The notes beneath the pieces were generated by a model. That model saw only the letters and a program-made list of their open reading frames with translations, was not told the DNA's origin and did not search any database. Below, piece by piece: positions 25,651 to 35,334 of a stretch of 64,000 nucleotides of DNA. Position 1 is the stretch's first letter. Every line of letters starts with the position of its first letter. The translations under genes and the position numbers were made by a program. The stretch comes from CAWBRT01 sp963791145 (GTDB taxonomy: Bacteria; Acidobacteriota; Terriglobia; Terriglobales; Acidobacteriaceae), in the NCBI GenBank assembly GCA_963791145.1, contig CAWBRT010000011.1, forward strand, positions 186,001-250,000, read 5' to 3'.

Positions 25651-28600
25651 TTGCTTAAACTCAAAAAGCTCCAGATCCTGGGCTTTAAGTCCTTTTGCGA
25701 CCGAACCGAACTCAAGTTCCCCGGTGAGGGCATTGCGGCCATCGTCGGTCCCAACGGTTGCGGTAAATCAAACATCTCCGATGCCATCGCCTGGGTGCTG
25801 GGCGAGCAGTCCGCCAAGTCGTTGCGCGGCGCCCGCATGGAAGACGTGATCTTTGCCGGCACCCGCGAACGCAAGCCGACCGGCATGGCTGAGGTTACGC
25901 TGCATCTGGTCGATCCCGACACCTATGACGGCACTCCGGTCAAGGAACCGGAGATTGAAATCCGGGACGACATGGCCCGCCGCGGATTGGGACGAGGCTG
26001 CCCTGGCTCAGGCCAATGCCGAAGAGGTCGAGGAATACATCGAAGCGGTTCGCCCGGGACAAGCTGAAGAAGTGCAGGCTCTTGCCGCCGCAAGCAACGG
26101 CCCGGTGAATCCTGACCAGCTCGCGAGCGCCAGCGCTTCAGTAGCCGAATTCCCGACATCGGCCGAGGCTGGTGGCAGGCACAGCTTACCTGAAGATGCT
26201 CCCGCCGGTCCGGCATCCAGGCCGGCTGCGGACGGCAATACACTGCCCCAGGCTGGACCTCAAGTAGTGCTTAAGATTCGCCGCCGCAAGTTCAAAGAAG
26301 CTACGGCAAAGGCGAGATTGTTGTTACCCGGCGGTTGTTCCGCTCGGGCGAGAGCGAGTATCAGCTCAATGGCAAGTTCTGCCGGCTGCGGGATATTCAG
26401 GACATCTTCATGGGAACCGGGCTCGGACCGGAATCCTATGCGCTGATCGAGCAGGGACGCATCGGGCAAATCCTGAGCAGCAAGCCGACCGATCGACGCA
26501 ACATCATCGAAGAGGCTGCCGGGATCACCAAGTTCAAGGCGCGCAAGCGGCTGGCCGAAGCTCGACTGGCCGACGCCAAGCAGAACCTGGCCCGCATCAA
26601 CGACATCTTCGACGAAGTTACCCGGCAGATGAATTCGCTGAAGCGCCAAGCCGCCAAGGCCGAGCGCTACGCCCGCCTGCGCGACGAGATGCGCGGCAAG
26701 CTGCGCCTGGTTCTGGCCAGCCGCTTCGCCGAGTTGCAGCAGCAGGCTTCGAGCCTGGAGACGGAGCTGCACTCATTGGGCGAGGAGCTGATCGCCCGCG
26801 GCCACGCTGCTCAGCAGTTGGAGAGCGAGCACAGCGAGCGAGCGCAAAGAGGCTACGCCATTGACAACGAGGCGCGGCAAGCGCGCGAGCGGTTGAACCA
26901 GCTCAACCTGGAGATGGATCGCTCGGCCACCCGCAGCCGTAACAACGATGAACGTTGCGCCGAACTGACGGCACGCTCAGCCGCAGCCGAAGCCGAAATC
27001 GCCCAGACCAGCGAACAGCTCGGGCGGCTGCAGGAAGAGCTGGCGACCAATCAGCAGGTACTGGAGTCGGCTGCCGCCGATGTGGCCAGCGCCCAGGCCG
27101 AACTACGCCAGAGGCAGCAGGAGGCGCAGAACGCCAGCGGCTCGTTGCAGGAGGTGGAACGGCGGCAGGAGCAGCATCGGCACTCGATCATGGAAGCGGT
27201 AGCGGCGGCCTCTACGGTGCGCAACCGTATTACCCAGGCCGAGGAGCGCATTGCCGCACTCGAACGCGAGGCGCAAAGGCTGCAAAGGGAGATTTCAACC
27301 GCCAATCAGCAGACGGAAAGCTTCGGCGGCCAGCGCGGCCAGATCAGCCTGGAATTCGAGTCGGCGCAGCAGAGAGTCGACAGCGTGGCTGCGCAAATCG
27401 CCGAGACGCACCGCCAGCTGGACGAAAAACGCCAAGCCGAGGCAGAGGGAAAGCGCTCGCTCGACCGCATGCGCGCCGAGTTCGCCACCCTGCAAGGCAA
27501 GCGTGCCTCGCTGGAGGCGGTGATCGCCGAGCACGGCTACTCGAGCGAATCCGTTCGCCGGCTCTTCCGCTCGCAGGCGCTGCAGGGCGGCATGGCGCCG
27601 GCCGGCGTGCTGGCCGATTTTCTCGAGGTGGAAGACCGCTACGAAGGAGTGGTGGACGAGTTCCTGCGCGAGGAACTCAACTACATCGTGGTCAAGTCGT
27701 GGGACGCAGCCGACGAAGGATTGCGTCTGCTGCGCACCGACGTGGATGGCCGCGCCACCTTCATGGTGCATCCGAACGATTCCCAGGCCAAGTTTTCTTT
27801 TGCCGTCGACGAGACCGCGCGGCGGCCCATGCCCGCCGAACAACTGGTGCCGCTGAAAAACTGCATTAGGGTACTCAACGGCTTCGGCAAATCGCTGGAG
27901 GTGATCCTGCCGAAGCTGGGCAATGGCTACATCGTGCCCAATCCCGACACTGGGCGCTCGATGGCGCTGGAGAATCCGGATGCGTTCTTCCTGTCGCAAT
28001 CAGGCGAGTGCTTCCACAACGTGATGGTCACCGGAGGCAAGCAGCGCAACGAAGGTCCACTCTCGCTCAAGCGCGAGCTGCGCGAAGTGCTGCGCCAGAT
28101 GGGCGAGTTGGAGCGCGCTCTGGGTAACCAGGAAACGAAGGTAGCGCTGCTGGGCCGGGAAATCGGCGAGCTTACCGCGCTGCTGGAGAAACTGGAGAAC
28201 GAGCGCCACGAGGCTGAGAAGCAAGCCATGACCAGCGGCCACACGCTGCGCCAGCTCGACAGCGAGATGGAGCGCGTGCGCGAGCGGCTGAACACCTACG
28301 AGCACGAAAGCCAGGACGTGACGCGCGAAAGCAATGAGCGGCGGCAGTTGATTGCCGGACAGCAGCAGGAATTGAGTTCGCACGAGGATCGCCGCTTCCA
28401 GCTGGAAGAACAGATGAAGTTGGGGCAGGCGGAGCTGGAGCGGCTGCGGGAGGCGCGCGACCAGGCAGCTCAGGCGGCTTCGCAGGCGATGGCGCTGGTA
28501 GCCACGCTGGAGGAGCGCCGCCGCGCGGCAGCCTCTTCCCTTTCCCGCATTCAGTCGATGGCCGGCGAAGTCACGCGCAGGATCTATGGGCTGCGCGCCC

Positions 28601-29631
28601 AGTTGGAGTCGGCGGCGGCGGAGCAGAAACAGCGTGCGGTGGAGAACGAACAGATCGCGGTGCAGTTGCAGGAGTGGAGCGGCGAGCGCGAGCGGATCGA
28701 GGCCGGCGAGGTAGGGCTGCGAGCCGAATCGGAAACCATTCGCGCGCGGCTCATGGAAATCGAGGAGGCGCTCAAGGCGGCGCGTCTCGAACTCGACCAG
28801 ACGCGTGACCGTCGGGCAACGCTGGCGGCCGGCGCGGCAAAGCTGCAATCCGACCTGGAGCACATGTCGGAGACCTGCCTGCAGGAGCTTTCCGCCACGC
28901 GGGAGCAGTTGCTGGCCGACGAGGCCGTGGGACGGCTCGGCGGCGAGGAACTCGCCACCGAGGAAACGGCGTACCGCGAACTGCGCACGAGGCTCGAAGG
29001 CATGGGCCCGGTCAACATGATGGCCCTGGAGGAGTACCAGGAGACGGCGCAGCGGCACGAGTTCCTGGAAACACAGCGCCGGGATCTGTGGGAGTCGATC
29101 GAAAATACGCAGAACACCATCAAGGAGATCGACGCAATCAGCAAGCAGAAGTTCGATGAAGCCTTCGTAGCCATCAACGAGAACTTCCAGAAGACCTTCG
29201 CCAAGCTGTTCGGCGGCGGGACGGCCTTCATGAAGCTGACGGACGAGGAGAATTCGGCCGAAAGCGGCATCGACATCGTAGCCTCGCCTCCGGGCAAGAA
29301 GCTGCAGAACGTGCTGCTGCTTTCCGGCGGCGAAAAGGCGCTGACGGCGCTGGCGCTGCTGGTGGGCGTCTTCCAGCACCAGCCGAGCCCGTTCTGCATC
29401 TTGGACGAGGTCGATGCGCCGCTGGACGACGCCAATATCGCGCGCTTCACCGAACTGGTGCAGGAGATGAGCATGCAGACGCAGTTCATCATCATCACCC
29501 ACAGCAAGAAGACCATGTCGGTGGCGCCCGTGATGTACGGGGTGACTATGCAGGAGCCGGGCGTCTCCAAGATCGTCTCCGTGCGCTTTGCCGGCGGCGA
29601 GCAGGAGAGGCTCAAGACGGGCACGGCGTAA
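25651..29631 (+). CDS. smc: Chromosome segregation protein SMC (two frameshifts near N-terminus)
   Basis: This is the condensin ATPase. TTG 25651 follows AAGGAG and opens LKKLQILGFKSF with Walker A GPNGCGKSN. The Walker B/signature region (LLSGGEKALTALALL, FCILDEVDAPLDDAN) is at the C-terminus, with long coiled coils and a hinge (about residues 620-760) between. Frame changes lie at about 25974 (one extra G in ATGGCCC) and about 26298-26303 (one base missing or two extra), so the segment between reads in another frame. It encodes an Ala/Glu-rich insert of about 100 residues before GEIVVTRRLFRSGESEY. Joined length is about 1,327 residues. The two shifts compensate, so sequence error is likely. 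Confidence 0.88.
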
Positions 29632-29658
29632 ACGGCTGCCGTTATTTCGGAGCACAAT

Positions 29659-29686
29659 AAAGGGCGCTCTGCAAGGAGCGCCCTTT
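29659..29686 (+). terminator. Hairpin terminator after smc
   Basis: An 11-bp perfect stem (AAAGGGCGCTC / GAGCGCCCTTT) with a 6-nt loop begins 27 bases after the smc stop. The tail is only moderately T-rich. Confidence 0.7.
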
Positions 29687-29784
29687 GTCGTTATGATCTG
29701 CCGCTAACGTGGGGAACTTCGCGGCAACCTCGCCGGACGACCAGACGCAGTGCGATATACTGCTCTCAGTACTCAAGCCGCCAT

Positions 29785-29861
29785 GGGCGGTTAGCTCAGC
29801 TGGTTAGAGCGCCTGCCTTACAAGCAGGAGGTCGCAGGTTCGAGTCCTGCACTGCCCACCA
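29785..29861 (+). tRNA. tRNA-Val (UAC)
   Basis: This is a complete cloverleaf of 77 nt with encoded CCA. The acceptor GGGCGGT pairs with ACTGCCC (one G-U). The anticodon loop CTTACAA gives TAC between CCTGC and GCAGG, and the T-arm is GCAGG-TTCGAGT-CCTGC. No duplicated 3' end was found downstream, so there is no evidence for an element integrated here. Confidence 0.95.
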
Positions 29862-30089
29862 TATCTAAAATCAACGGTTTACGCGGAGTTCCTTCCAGGC
29901 CGGAATTCTAAGGCAGGGGTCAATCAGCGCAAGCTCTTCCGAGTCCCCTCTTTTCCATGTTTTTACGAACGGCACGGGAACGGCACGGAATCTGAAGCGC
30001 GTTTTCGCGGACGCTGTACTGTAGGTTGCCCGCCCAATCTCCGGGATTTCCCCACCTTTCCGAGCCGAGAGGCTATCATTCTTATCACC

Positions 30090-31082
30090 ATGTACGATGC
30101 TGAGTGGCTTGAATCTCGGCTAAAGGAACGTGCCGAGAGTCGAAAGCTCGAACGCAAGAAGGCCAGAAACCCGAATCTCACGGTCATCGACGCGAGTAAG
30201 TTCACCGTTGAACTTTCGGCTCTTGCGGTCGCGCTCACCAACAAGGTTGAGCGCGAAGGGCCAGAGACCATAGCAAACGTACCCGTCCCGCTCGATATAG
30301 GCATCATTCTTCGTCAATTGACGCACTCATACAACCTACTCAGATTTATCAATTCGGATGAGATGCGCTTCGAAAATCTGGCTTATCGTCAGGTTTACAG
30401 CTTTGTGGCTTTGCCGATTGTTCGCACACTCATCGATGGGTTCTACAACTGCACCGCAATGCTGGATGACCCGTCCCGTTCACGCGCGTTCCGAGTCAGC
30501 GGATACTATCGAATGCGAGAGGCTCTGAAGGGTGATGAAGATAGGTATTCTCGCGACCCGGCGTGGGAACAGTACCTTTTCGAAGCAAGGCGGAACCTGG
30601 AGAACGGAATGCGGGCAGATGGCATATCCGATTCTGATATGGATAACAAAGCAAACAGGTGGCCTCTTCTGGGTGAATACATCAGGTTAAAGCCGGACAC
30701 ACCACATAAGGAGCTGCTTCGAAGAGTGAGTTTGGGTCTCTGGCAGGAGTATTCGTCCATCTCCCATACCAGTTTCGACGGTCTTGTCAGCCTGTACCCC
30801 TTCATTGCAGGTGACCGTATCCCGCGCGATAAACGTGAAGACTTGGACGATGCCGCCGAGCGGTACATTGCAATGCATATCGGTCGTGCATCCGGGCTTC
30901 TGCTCGCGCTCTTGACCGAAATCCAGCACTTTTACAAGTTTGACGGTGCGGAAATCGATGAACGGTTGGGGAAGATATGGGCAGCCGTCATGCCAATACT
31001 TGAAGTCCGCGAACTCTATCACTATCGGTATAAGGGGCTGTTGAGGATACCGTTAACGGAACCAGAAGCACCCCTCACTTGA
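30090..31082 (+). CDS. Hypothetical protein, helical, DUF5677/HEPN-like character
   Basis: This 330-residue, mostly helical soluble protein has a basic N-terminal region (KERAESRKLERKKARNPN) and a core with IVRTLIDGFYNCTAML and YSSISHTSFDGL. These patterns recall DUF5677 and related HEPN-like helical proteins, but the resemblance is weak. Base composition is lower in G+C than neighbouring genes, suggesting acquisition. It lies alone next to tRNA-Val. A -10-like TATCAT ends about ten bases before ATG. No function is assigned. Confidence 0.65.
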   Translation: MYDAEWLESRLKERAESRKLERKKARNPNLTVIDASKFTVELSALAVALTNKVEREGPETIANVPVPLDIGIILRQLTHSYNLLRFINSDEMRFENLAYRQVYSFVALPIVRTLIDGFYNCTAMLDDPSRSRAFRVSGYYRMREALKGDEDRYSRDPAWEQYLFEARRNLENGMRADGISDSDMDNKANRWPLLGEYIRLKPDTPHKELLRRVSLGLWQEYSSISHTSFDGLVSLYPFIAGDRIPRDKREDLDDAAERYIAMHIGRASGLLLALLTEIQHFYKFDGAEIDERLGKIWAAVMPILEVRELYHYRYKGLLRIPLTEPEAPLT

Positions 31083-31663
31083 CCCGCAGCCTACCAATCA
31101 CAGGCGTGAGCGAAGCGGGAGCCTGCTTGCAGGATGCCAGCCGGTGTCCACCTATCTGAATTGCAGAACCAGAAAAGACGCTGCCCTTCCAGTGCTTGCA
31201 TTCAGCAGGAACAATCACTGGCAGCTTAGGATTACGTCCTCCGTACATTTCCCACCCTACATCAGGGGATAGTGCTGGTCTCGGGCGGGCAGACCTGAAC
31301 GGCGCTGTTCCGCTCGCGTCACTGGAGTTTTACGGGCTCGCTTCATTTCGTGATAGAGAAATTGATCCGAGTGGAAATCTGCACCGTAAAGGATTCCCCC
31401 AAATTCAGCTGCTGGCGGCTCAAAGATTGTACCTGAGCGATGGCGAGCGCCTGCAGTGCGAAAGGGCGTACTTCGATCACGTCACCATCCTGCGCCAGAT
31501 GGGCGCTTGATCCGCCCGAGAAAATTCTCGATTTCCGCGCCCGAACAAGGTAGATTGTCCATTCCGGTTCTACCCTGTTCGGTACGTGCGGCTGGTTGAA
31601 GGAACGCCGTGCGTGTGCTTGCGGGGCAAGCTGGGCCTGTCGATTCTTGCGGAAAGGACAACC
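31083..31663. other. Intergenic region, no reliable gene
   Basis: A 104-codon frame at 31196-31510 exists but lacks a ribosome-binding site and protein-like composition. I see no RNA gene or repeat. Confidence 0.4.
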
Positions 31664-32605
31664 ATGTCGATCGAACTCATGAGCCACACTCCGTCGCGGC
31701 GCTCAGCTACGCTATTGAGGCGCCTGTTTGCCGTAGTCTTCATCCTCGCTCTTTTCACCGCTCCCCTGGCTGCCGAGGAGCTGAGCGGTACGCTGAAGAA
31801 GATCAAGGATTCGGGCACGATCACCATGGGCGCCCGCGAGGCGATGCCTCCGTTCTCCTATTACGATGCCAACGGCAAGATCGTCGGCTACGCCCAGGAA
31901 TACTCCTACAAGCTGGTGGATGCGCTGAAAAAAGAGCTCAAACTGCCGAACCTGAAGGTGAACTTCATTCCCGTCACTCCGCAGAATCGCATGACGCTGG
32001 TGCAGAACGGCACCATCGACTTCGAGTGCGGCTCGACCACCAACAACCTGGAACGGCAGAAGCAAATCTCCTTCTCGCCGACTTTCTTCATCATCGGCAC
32101 GCGGCTGCTGACCAAGAAGAGTTCCGGCGTCAAGGATTTTCCCGACCTGAAAGGCAAGACCGTGGTCACCAATGCCGGCTCAACCTCTGAGGCCATCCTG
32201 CGGAAGCTGAACGTCGAGAAGAACATGAACATGAATATCGTCGGCGCCAGGGACCATGGCGAGTCGTTCCTGATCCTGGAGACCGGGCGCGCGGCGGCGT
32301 TCATGATCGACGACGTTCTGCTCTACGGCGACCGCATGACGGCCAAGCATCCGGAGGATTGGGTGGTGGTGGGCACGCCGCAGTCGTTCGAGGCCTACGG
32401 CTGCATGCTGCGCAAGGACGATCCGCAGTTCAAGAAGTTCGTGGACAAGGTGTTCACCCAGATCATGACCTCGGGCGACGCGGCACGCTGGTACAAGAAG
32501 TGGCTGCAGTCTCCGATCCCGCCCAAGGGACTCAATATGAACTTCCCCATGAGCCCGCAGGTGGCGGAGGCCTTCAAGCATCCGAACGACAAGGCTTTGC
32601 AGTAA
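31664..32605 (+). CDS. Amino-acid ABC transporter substrate-binding protein (GltI-like)
   Basis: This 313-residue periplasmic binding protein of family 3 has a signal peptide around residues 20-40 (LFAVVFILALFTAPLAA). It then has ITMGAREAMPPFSYYDANGKIVGYAQEYS and FECGSTTNNLERQKQISFSP, very close to the glutamate/aspartate-binding GltI/DEBP group. It should capture acidic amino acids for an ABC importer, but no permease or ATPase gene is adjacent, so it is an orphan. AAAGGA before ATG 31664 supports this start over 31586. Confidence 0.88.
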   Translation: MSIELMSHTPSRRSATLLRRLFAVVFILALFTAPLAAEELSGTLKKIKDSGTITMGAREAMPPFSYYDANGKIVGYAQEYSYKLVDALKKELKLPNLKVNFIPVTPQNRMTLVQNGTIDFECGSTTNNLERQKQISFSPTFFIIGTRLLTKKSSGVKDFPDLKGKTVVTNAGSTSEAILRKLNVEKNMNMNIVGARDHGESFLILETGRAAAFMIDDVLLYGDRMTAKHPEDWVVVGTPQSFEAYGCMLRKDDPQFKKFVDKVFTQIMTSGDAARWYKKWLQSPIPPKGLNMNFPMSPQVAEAFKHPNDKALQ

Positions 32606-32624
32606 GTCTGCTGCTTATTTCGCC

Positions 32625-32663
32625 GGCTCGGCCGTTGTCTCATAGGGAGATAACGGCCGGGCC
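32625..32663 (+). terminator. Hairpin terminator after gltI-like gene
   Basis: A long imperfect stem is centred on a 4-5-nt loop (CGGCCGTT-x-TCTC / GAGA-x-AACGGCCG). It lies 20 bases after the stop and lacks a T-run. Confidence 0.55.
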
Positions 32664-32679
32664 GAGGCAGGTGCTCGCG

Positions 32680-32707
32680 TTGACGTTTGAGCCGCTTCCC
32701 GTATAAT
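32680..32707 (+). promoter_or_regulatory. tRNA-Asp promoter
   Basis: TTGACG (32680-32685) and TATAAT (32702-32707) are separated by 16 bp, a near-consensus housekeeping promoter. It starts 11 bases before the tRNA. Confidence 0.75.
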
Positions 32708-32718
32708 TGAATCAGGTT

Positions 32719-32795
32719 GGGGACGTAGTTCAGTTGGTTAGAACGCTGCCCTGTCACGGCAGAGGTCGCGAGTTCGAGTCTCGTCGTCCCCGCCA
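32719..32795 (+). tRNA. tRNA-Asp (GUC), attachment site of an integrative element
   Basis: This is a complete 77-nt tRNA with CCA: acceptor GGGGACG/CGTCCCC, anticodon loop CTGTCAC (GTC), T-arm GCGAG-TTCGAGT-CTCGT. Its 3' half, from the anticodon loop (32751) through CCA and six bases beyond (32801), is repeated exactly at 45803-45853. The integrase gene ends inside the tRNA on the opposite strand. Confidence 0.96.
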
Positions 32796-32801
32796 TTCTT
32801 T
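32751..32801. repeat. attL: 51-bp direct repeat in tRNA-Asp
   Basis: This 51-bp sequence is identical to 45803-45853 (attR). It covers the anticodon loop, T-arm, acceptor 3' strand, CCA and CATTCTTT. Divergence starts right outside it on both sides. Confidence 0.93.
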
Positions 32802-33846
32802 TCAAGGACATGCAAATCCGGCATAACCTCTTTCGCCGGATTTGTGCCGTTGTTTGTGTCGTAACCCTCGGTTTTGCCCTTCCCCGAGGTCTGATCTGCT
32901 CGCTTGCTGGAGATGGCTTCCAGTGCGTTGCGCTTGGCCTCTAGACGAACGTGTGAGTAGTGGGCAAGCATCTTGGGCGAGACGTGCCCGGCAATCGCCA
33001 TAATCGTTTGATCGCTGGCTTGGGATTCGGCCAATTCGGTAATCGCATGATGGCGCAGATCGTGGAAGCGCAGCCCGGCTGTGGTGCTGTTCACCTTGGA
33101 GATGTCGGCTTTGCATTTCTCATTGCAGCAGGCGGCCGCCGGGTCTTGAAGCGTACTGCAGGCAGGGCAGGAAATGGCCTTAGTTAACTTCCGCCAAGCG
33201 GAGCGCCAACCTGACATGGGCTTGGTTGGGTCGGGCTTGCTTGCGCCCTCAGCGTGAGGAAACAAATGCCAGTCAGGCAAGAGGGAATCACCAAAGAGCT
33301 TTTTGGAGCGTTCCCGCAGCCGAAGTACAGCCGAATAGGCGTCGAAGTTCAAGGGTATAATCCGCTCGCCGGCTACGGTTTTGGAGCGCTGAATCGTGAG
33401 GGTTCGCTCCATCAAGTCTACGTCCCGCCAGCGTAGCTGCTTCAGTTCGCATCCCCTCATTGTGCTATTCAGCGCCAAGACAGATGCAAGATACGCGGTC
33501 TCCCACTCGGAGCGACTCGCAGCGATGCGGAGTAGGCGCAGTTTCTCATCCGATGCTAACGCTCGCCCGATATCCTTCCGTTCTGGCAAGTGCGGTACTT
33601 CGTCTGCCACGAAATGCCAGCGCTTCGCTCGTTTCAGAACCCGACGCAGAATGCCAATCTCCATATTCACAGTCGTGTTGGATATTCCTTTTGCTTTGCG
33701 CTCGCGAATGTAGTCTAGGATGGTCTCAGCGGTAATCCGATTCACCGTTGTTGTGCCGAAGAATGCGCGCAAAGGGTTGGCGTGGTCCGACTCCGAACGA
33801 TGGCTCCGAGCGGCTACGCGCGCCGAGCGATCGGCTAGATAGCGGT

Positions 33847-33850
33847 CTAG
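33847..33850. repeat. CTAG target-site duplication, left
   Basis: CTAG here and at 35137-35140 flank the IS. It fits the YTAR target of the IS5 group. Confidence 0.8.
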
Positions 33851-35136
33851 CAGGCTGCTGAAAAACTACTCCCAATCCACAGGCTAGTTGTGTTAACGAG
33901 AAGTATGCGAGGAGCGGATCATCAGCAGAGTGACATGTTCAGTTATCTGTCGCCGGAGACGCGGGTGCGGAAAGACCATCCGCTGCGGGTGGTCCGGACG
34001 ATGGTAGACGCGGTTCTCCACGAGCTGTCGCCGCGGTTCAACCGGATGTATGCCAGCGAAGGACGGCCGTCGATTGCGCCGGAGAAGCTGTTGCGGGCGC
34101 AATTGCTACAGATGCTGTACTCAATCCGCAGCGAACGGCTGCTGATCGAAGAGATCGACTACAGCATTCTGTTCCGCTGGTTCGTGGGGCTGAACCTGGA
34201 CGAAGAAGTTTGGGATGCGACAACGTTCACCAAGAACCGGGACCGACTGCTGGAGGCGGATGTGGCCAAGCAGTTTCTGGCGCAGGTGGTGAAGCAGGCG
34301 CGGGCGAAGGGCTTGACCTCGGATGAGCACTTCACCGTCGACGGCACGTTGCTGGAAGCTTGGGCGGGGGTGAAGAGCTTTCAGCGGAAAGAGGGAAAGA
34401 ATCCTCTGTCTGACGATGACGATCCCGGCAATCCGACGGTGAGCTTCCATGGGGAGAAGCGGTCGAACCAGACGCACGAGTCGAAGACCGATGCGGATGC
34501 GAAGCTGGCACGGAAAGGGGATGGCAAGGAGTCCAAGTTGAGCTACAGCGGCAATCTGTTGGTGGAAAACCGGAACGGACTGATCGTGAATGCGATGGCC
34601 TGGGAAGCCAACGGCACGGCCGAGCGCGATACCGCGCTGCTGATGCTGGAGCAGATTCCTGGCTGCCAGCCAGTGACGGTGGGCGGCGACAAGGGCTTTG
34701 ACACGCGAAACTTCGTGGCCGAATGCCGCCATATGCAGGTTACGCCGCACGTGGCGCGGAATGAGAACCGGCCGGGCGGAAGTGCCATCGACCAGCGAAC
34801 GACGCGCCATGCAGGCTACGGTGTCAGCCAGCGGAAGCGAAAACGGATCGAAGAATGTTTTGGTTGGCTGAAAACGATTGCTCTGCTGCGCAAAGTTCGG
34901 CATCGCGGAACCTTCAAGGTGGACTGGGTGTTCACCTTTGCTTGCGCGGCCTACAACCTGGTGCGCCTGAGGAACCTGTCGGTTCAGGCGGCGTAATCGA
35001 AGGAAGAAGTGTGTCTGCTGGGGAAAAGAAGTTCACCAGCCAGCAGGCAGAGCCCAAAACGAACTCTCCCCCCGATACAGTCGAAAGACAAACTGGGACA
35101 GAGTTCATTGCGGATCACAGCTTTTTCAGCAGCCTG
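33851..35136. mobile_element. IS5-group insertion sequence (1,286 bp)
   Basis: The terminal inverted repeats begin CAGGCTGCTGAAAAA on both ends, with a 4-bp CTAG duplication. It holds one transposase gene on the plus strand, antisense to the disrupted integrase. Confidence 0.9.
33890..34996 (+). CDS. IS5-family transposase
   Basis: This is a 368-residue DDE transposase with an N-terminal helical domain (RVRKDHPLRVVRTMVD; SIRSERLLIEEIDYSILFRWFVGL). The catalytic triad is first Asp in FTVDGTLLEAWAG, second in VTVGGDKGFDT and Glu in RIEECFGWLKT. The family layout is full length with no frameshift, so it is probably functional. The start is the TTG at 33890 or a nearby codon (ATG 33905); the first several codons are uncertain. 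It lies inside the IS whose insertion split the integrase. Confidence 0.92.
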   Translation: MLTRSMRGADHQQSDMFSYLSPETRVRKDHPLRVVRTMVDAVLHELSPRFNRMYASEGRPSIAPEKLLRAQLLQMLYSIRSERLLIEEIDYSILFRWFVGLNLDEEVWDATTFTKNRDRLLEADVAKQFLAQVVKQARAKGLTSDEHFTVDGTLLEAWAGVKSFQRKEGKNPLSDDDDPGNPTVSFHGEKRSNQTHESKTDADAKLARKGDGKESKLSYSGNLLVENRNGLIVNAMAWEANGTAERDTALLMLEQIPGCQPVTVGGDKGFDTRNFVAECRHMQVTPHVARNENRPGGSAIDQRTTRHAGYGVSQRKRKRIEECFGWLKTIALLRKVRHRGTFKVDWVFTFACAAYNLVRLRNLSVQAA

Positions 35137-35332
35137 CTAGAGCTTCCGATATGTCCAGTCGCGAGAATTGCTGGCTGACAGGAGCCAGTTTCCCCTGACT
35201 CGCTTGAGTAATCAGCTCCTTTTCTTTCGCCTGAGCTTGACGCCAGTCTTTTGTTTCGAGCGATTGTCGATATCGTTGTCCGTCTACGCTGAAGTCTGTC
35301 CACCACCGCTTTCCACGCTTAAATAGTGCCAC
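35137..35332 (-). pseudogene. Integrase N-terminal fragment, cut off by IS5-group element
   Basis: This fragment encodes residues 1-65 of the integrase (MALFKRGKRWWTDFSVDG..., the arm-binding beta-sheet region) before running into the IS end. ATG 35332 starts two bases after the stop of the regulator gene at 35335. After removal of the IS with one CTAG copy, the next residues read SEAL-DRYLADRSARV in frame. Confidence 0.88.
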
Positions 35333-35334
35333 AA

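Larger units (their letters stand above)
32738..33850 (-). pseudogene. Tyrosine recombinase (integrase), C-terminal part, split by IS
   Basis: This part contains most of the core-binding domain and the whole catalytic domain. Motifs are Arg in STMRGCELKQLRW, HxxR in FHDLRHHAIT, His in AIAGHVSPKMLAHYSHV and the nucleophile Tyr in AHYSHV. A Cys-rich insert (CPACSTLQDPAAACCNEKC) before the HxxR motif looks like a small zinc-binding loop. The last about 17 codons (DDETRTRDLC...) are encoded by the complementary strand of the tRNA-Asp 3' half. The 5' 65 codons are at 35138-35332, beyond the IS5-group element. Joining them through one CTAG gives an uninterrupted 434-codon gene. Confidence 0.9.

Noticed and set aside
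25023..25658. 211-codon open frame before smc
   Set aside because: Unnatural composition, overlaps hairpins and the smc start, and has no ribosome-binding site.
28000..29655. 551-codon minus-strand frame inside smc
   Set aside because: Antisense shadow of the coiled-coil region; His/Leu/Arg-rich composition is typical of reverse-read high-GC genes.
29785..31663. Second integrated element at tRNA-Val
   Set aside because: No duplicate of the tRNA 3' end and no integrase nearby; only one AT-richer gene.
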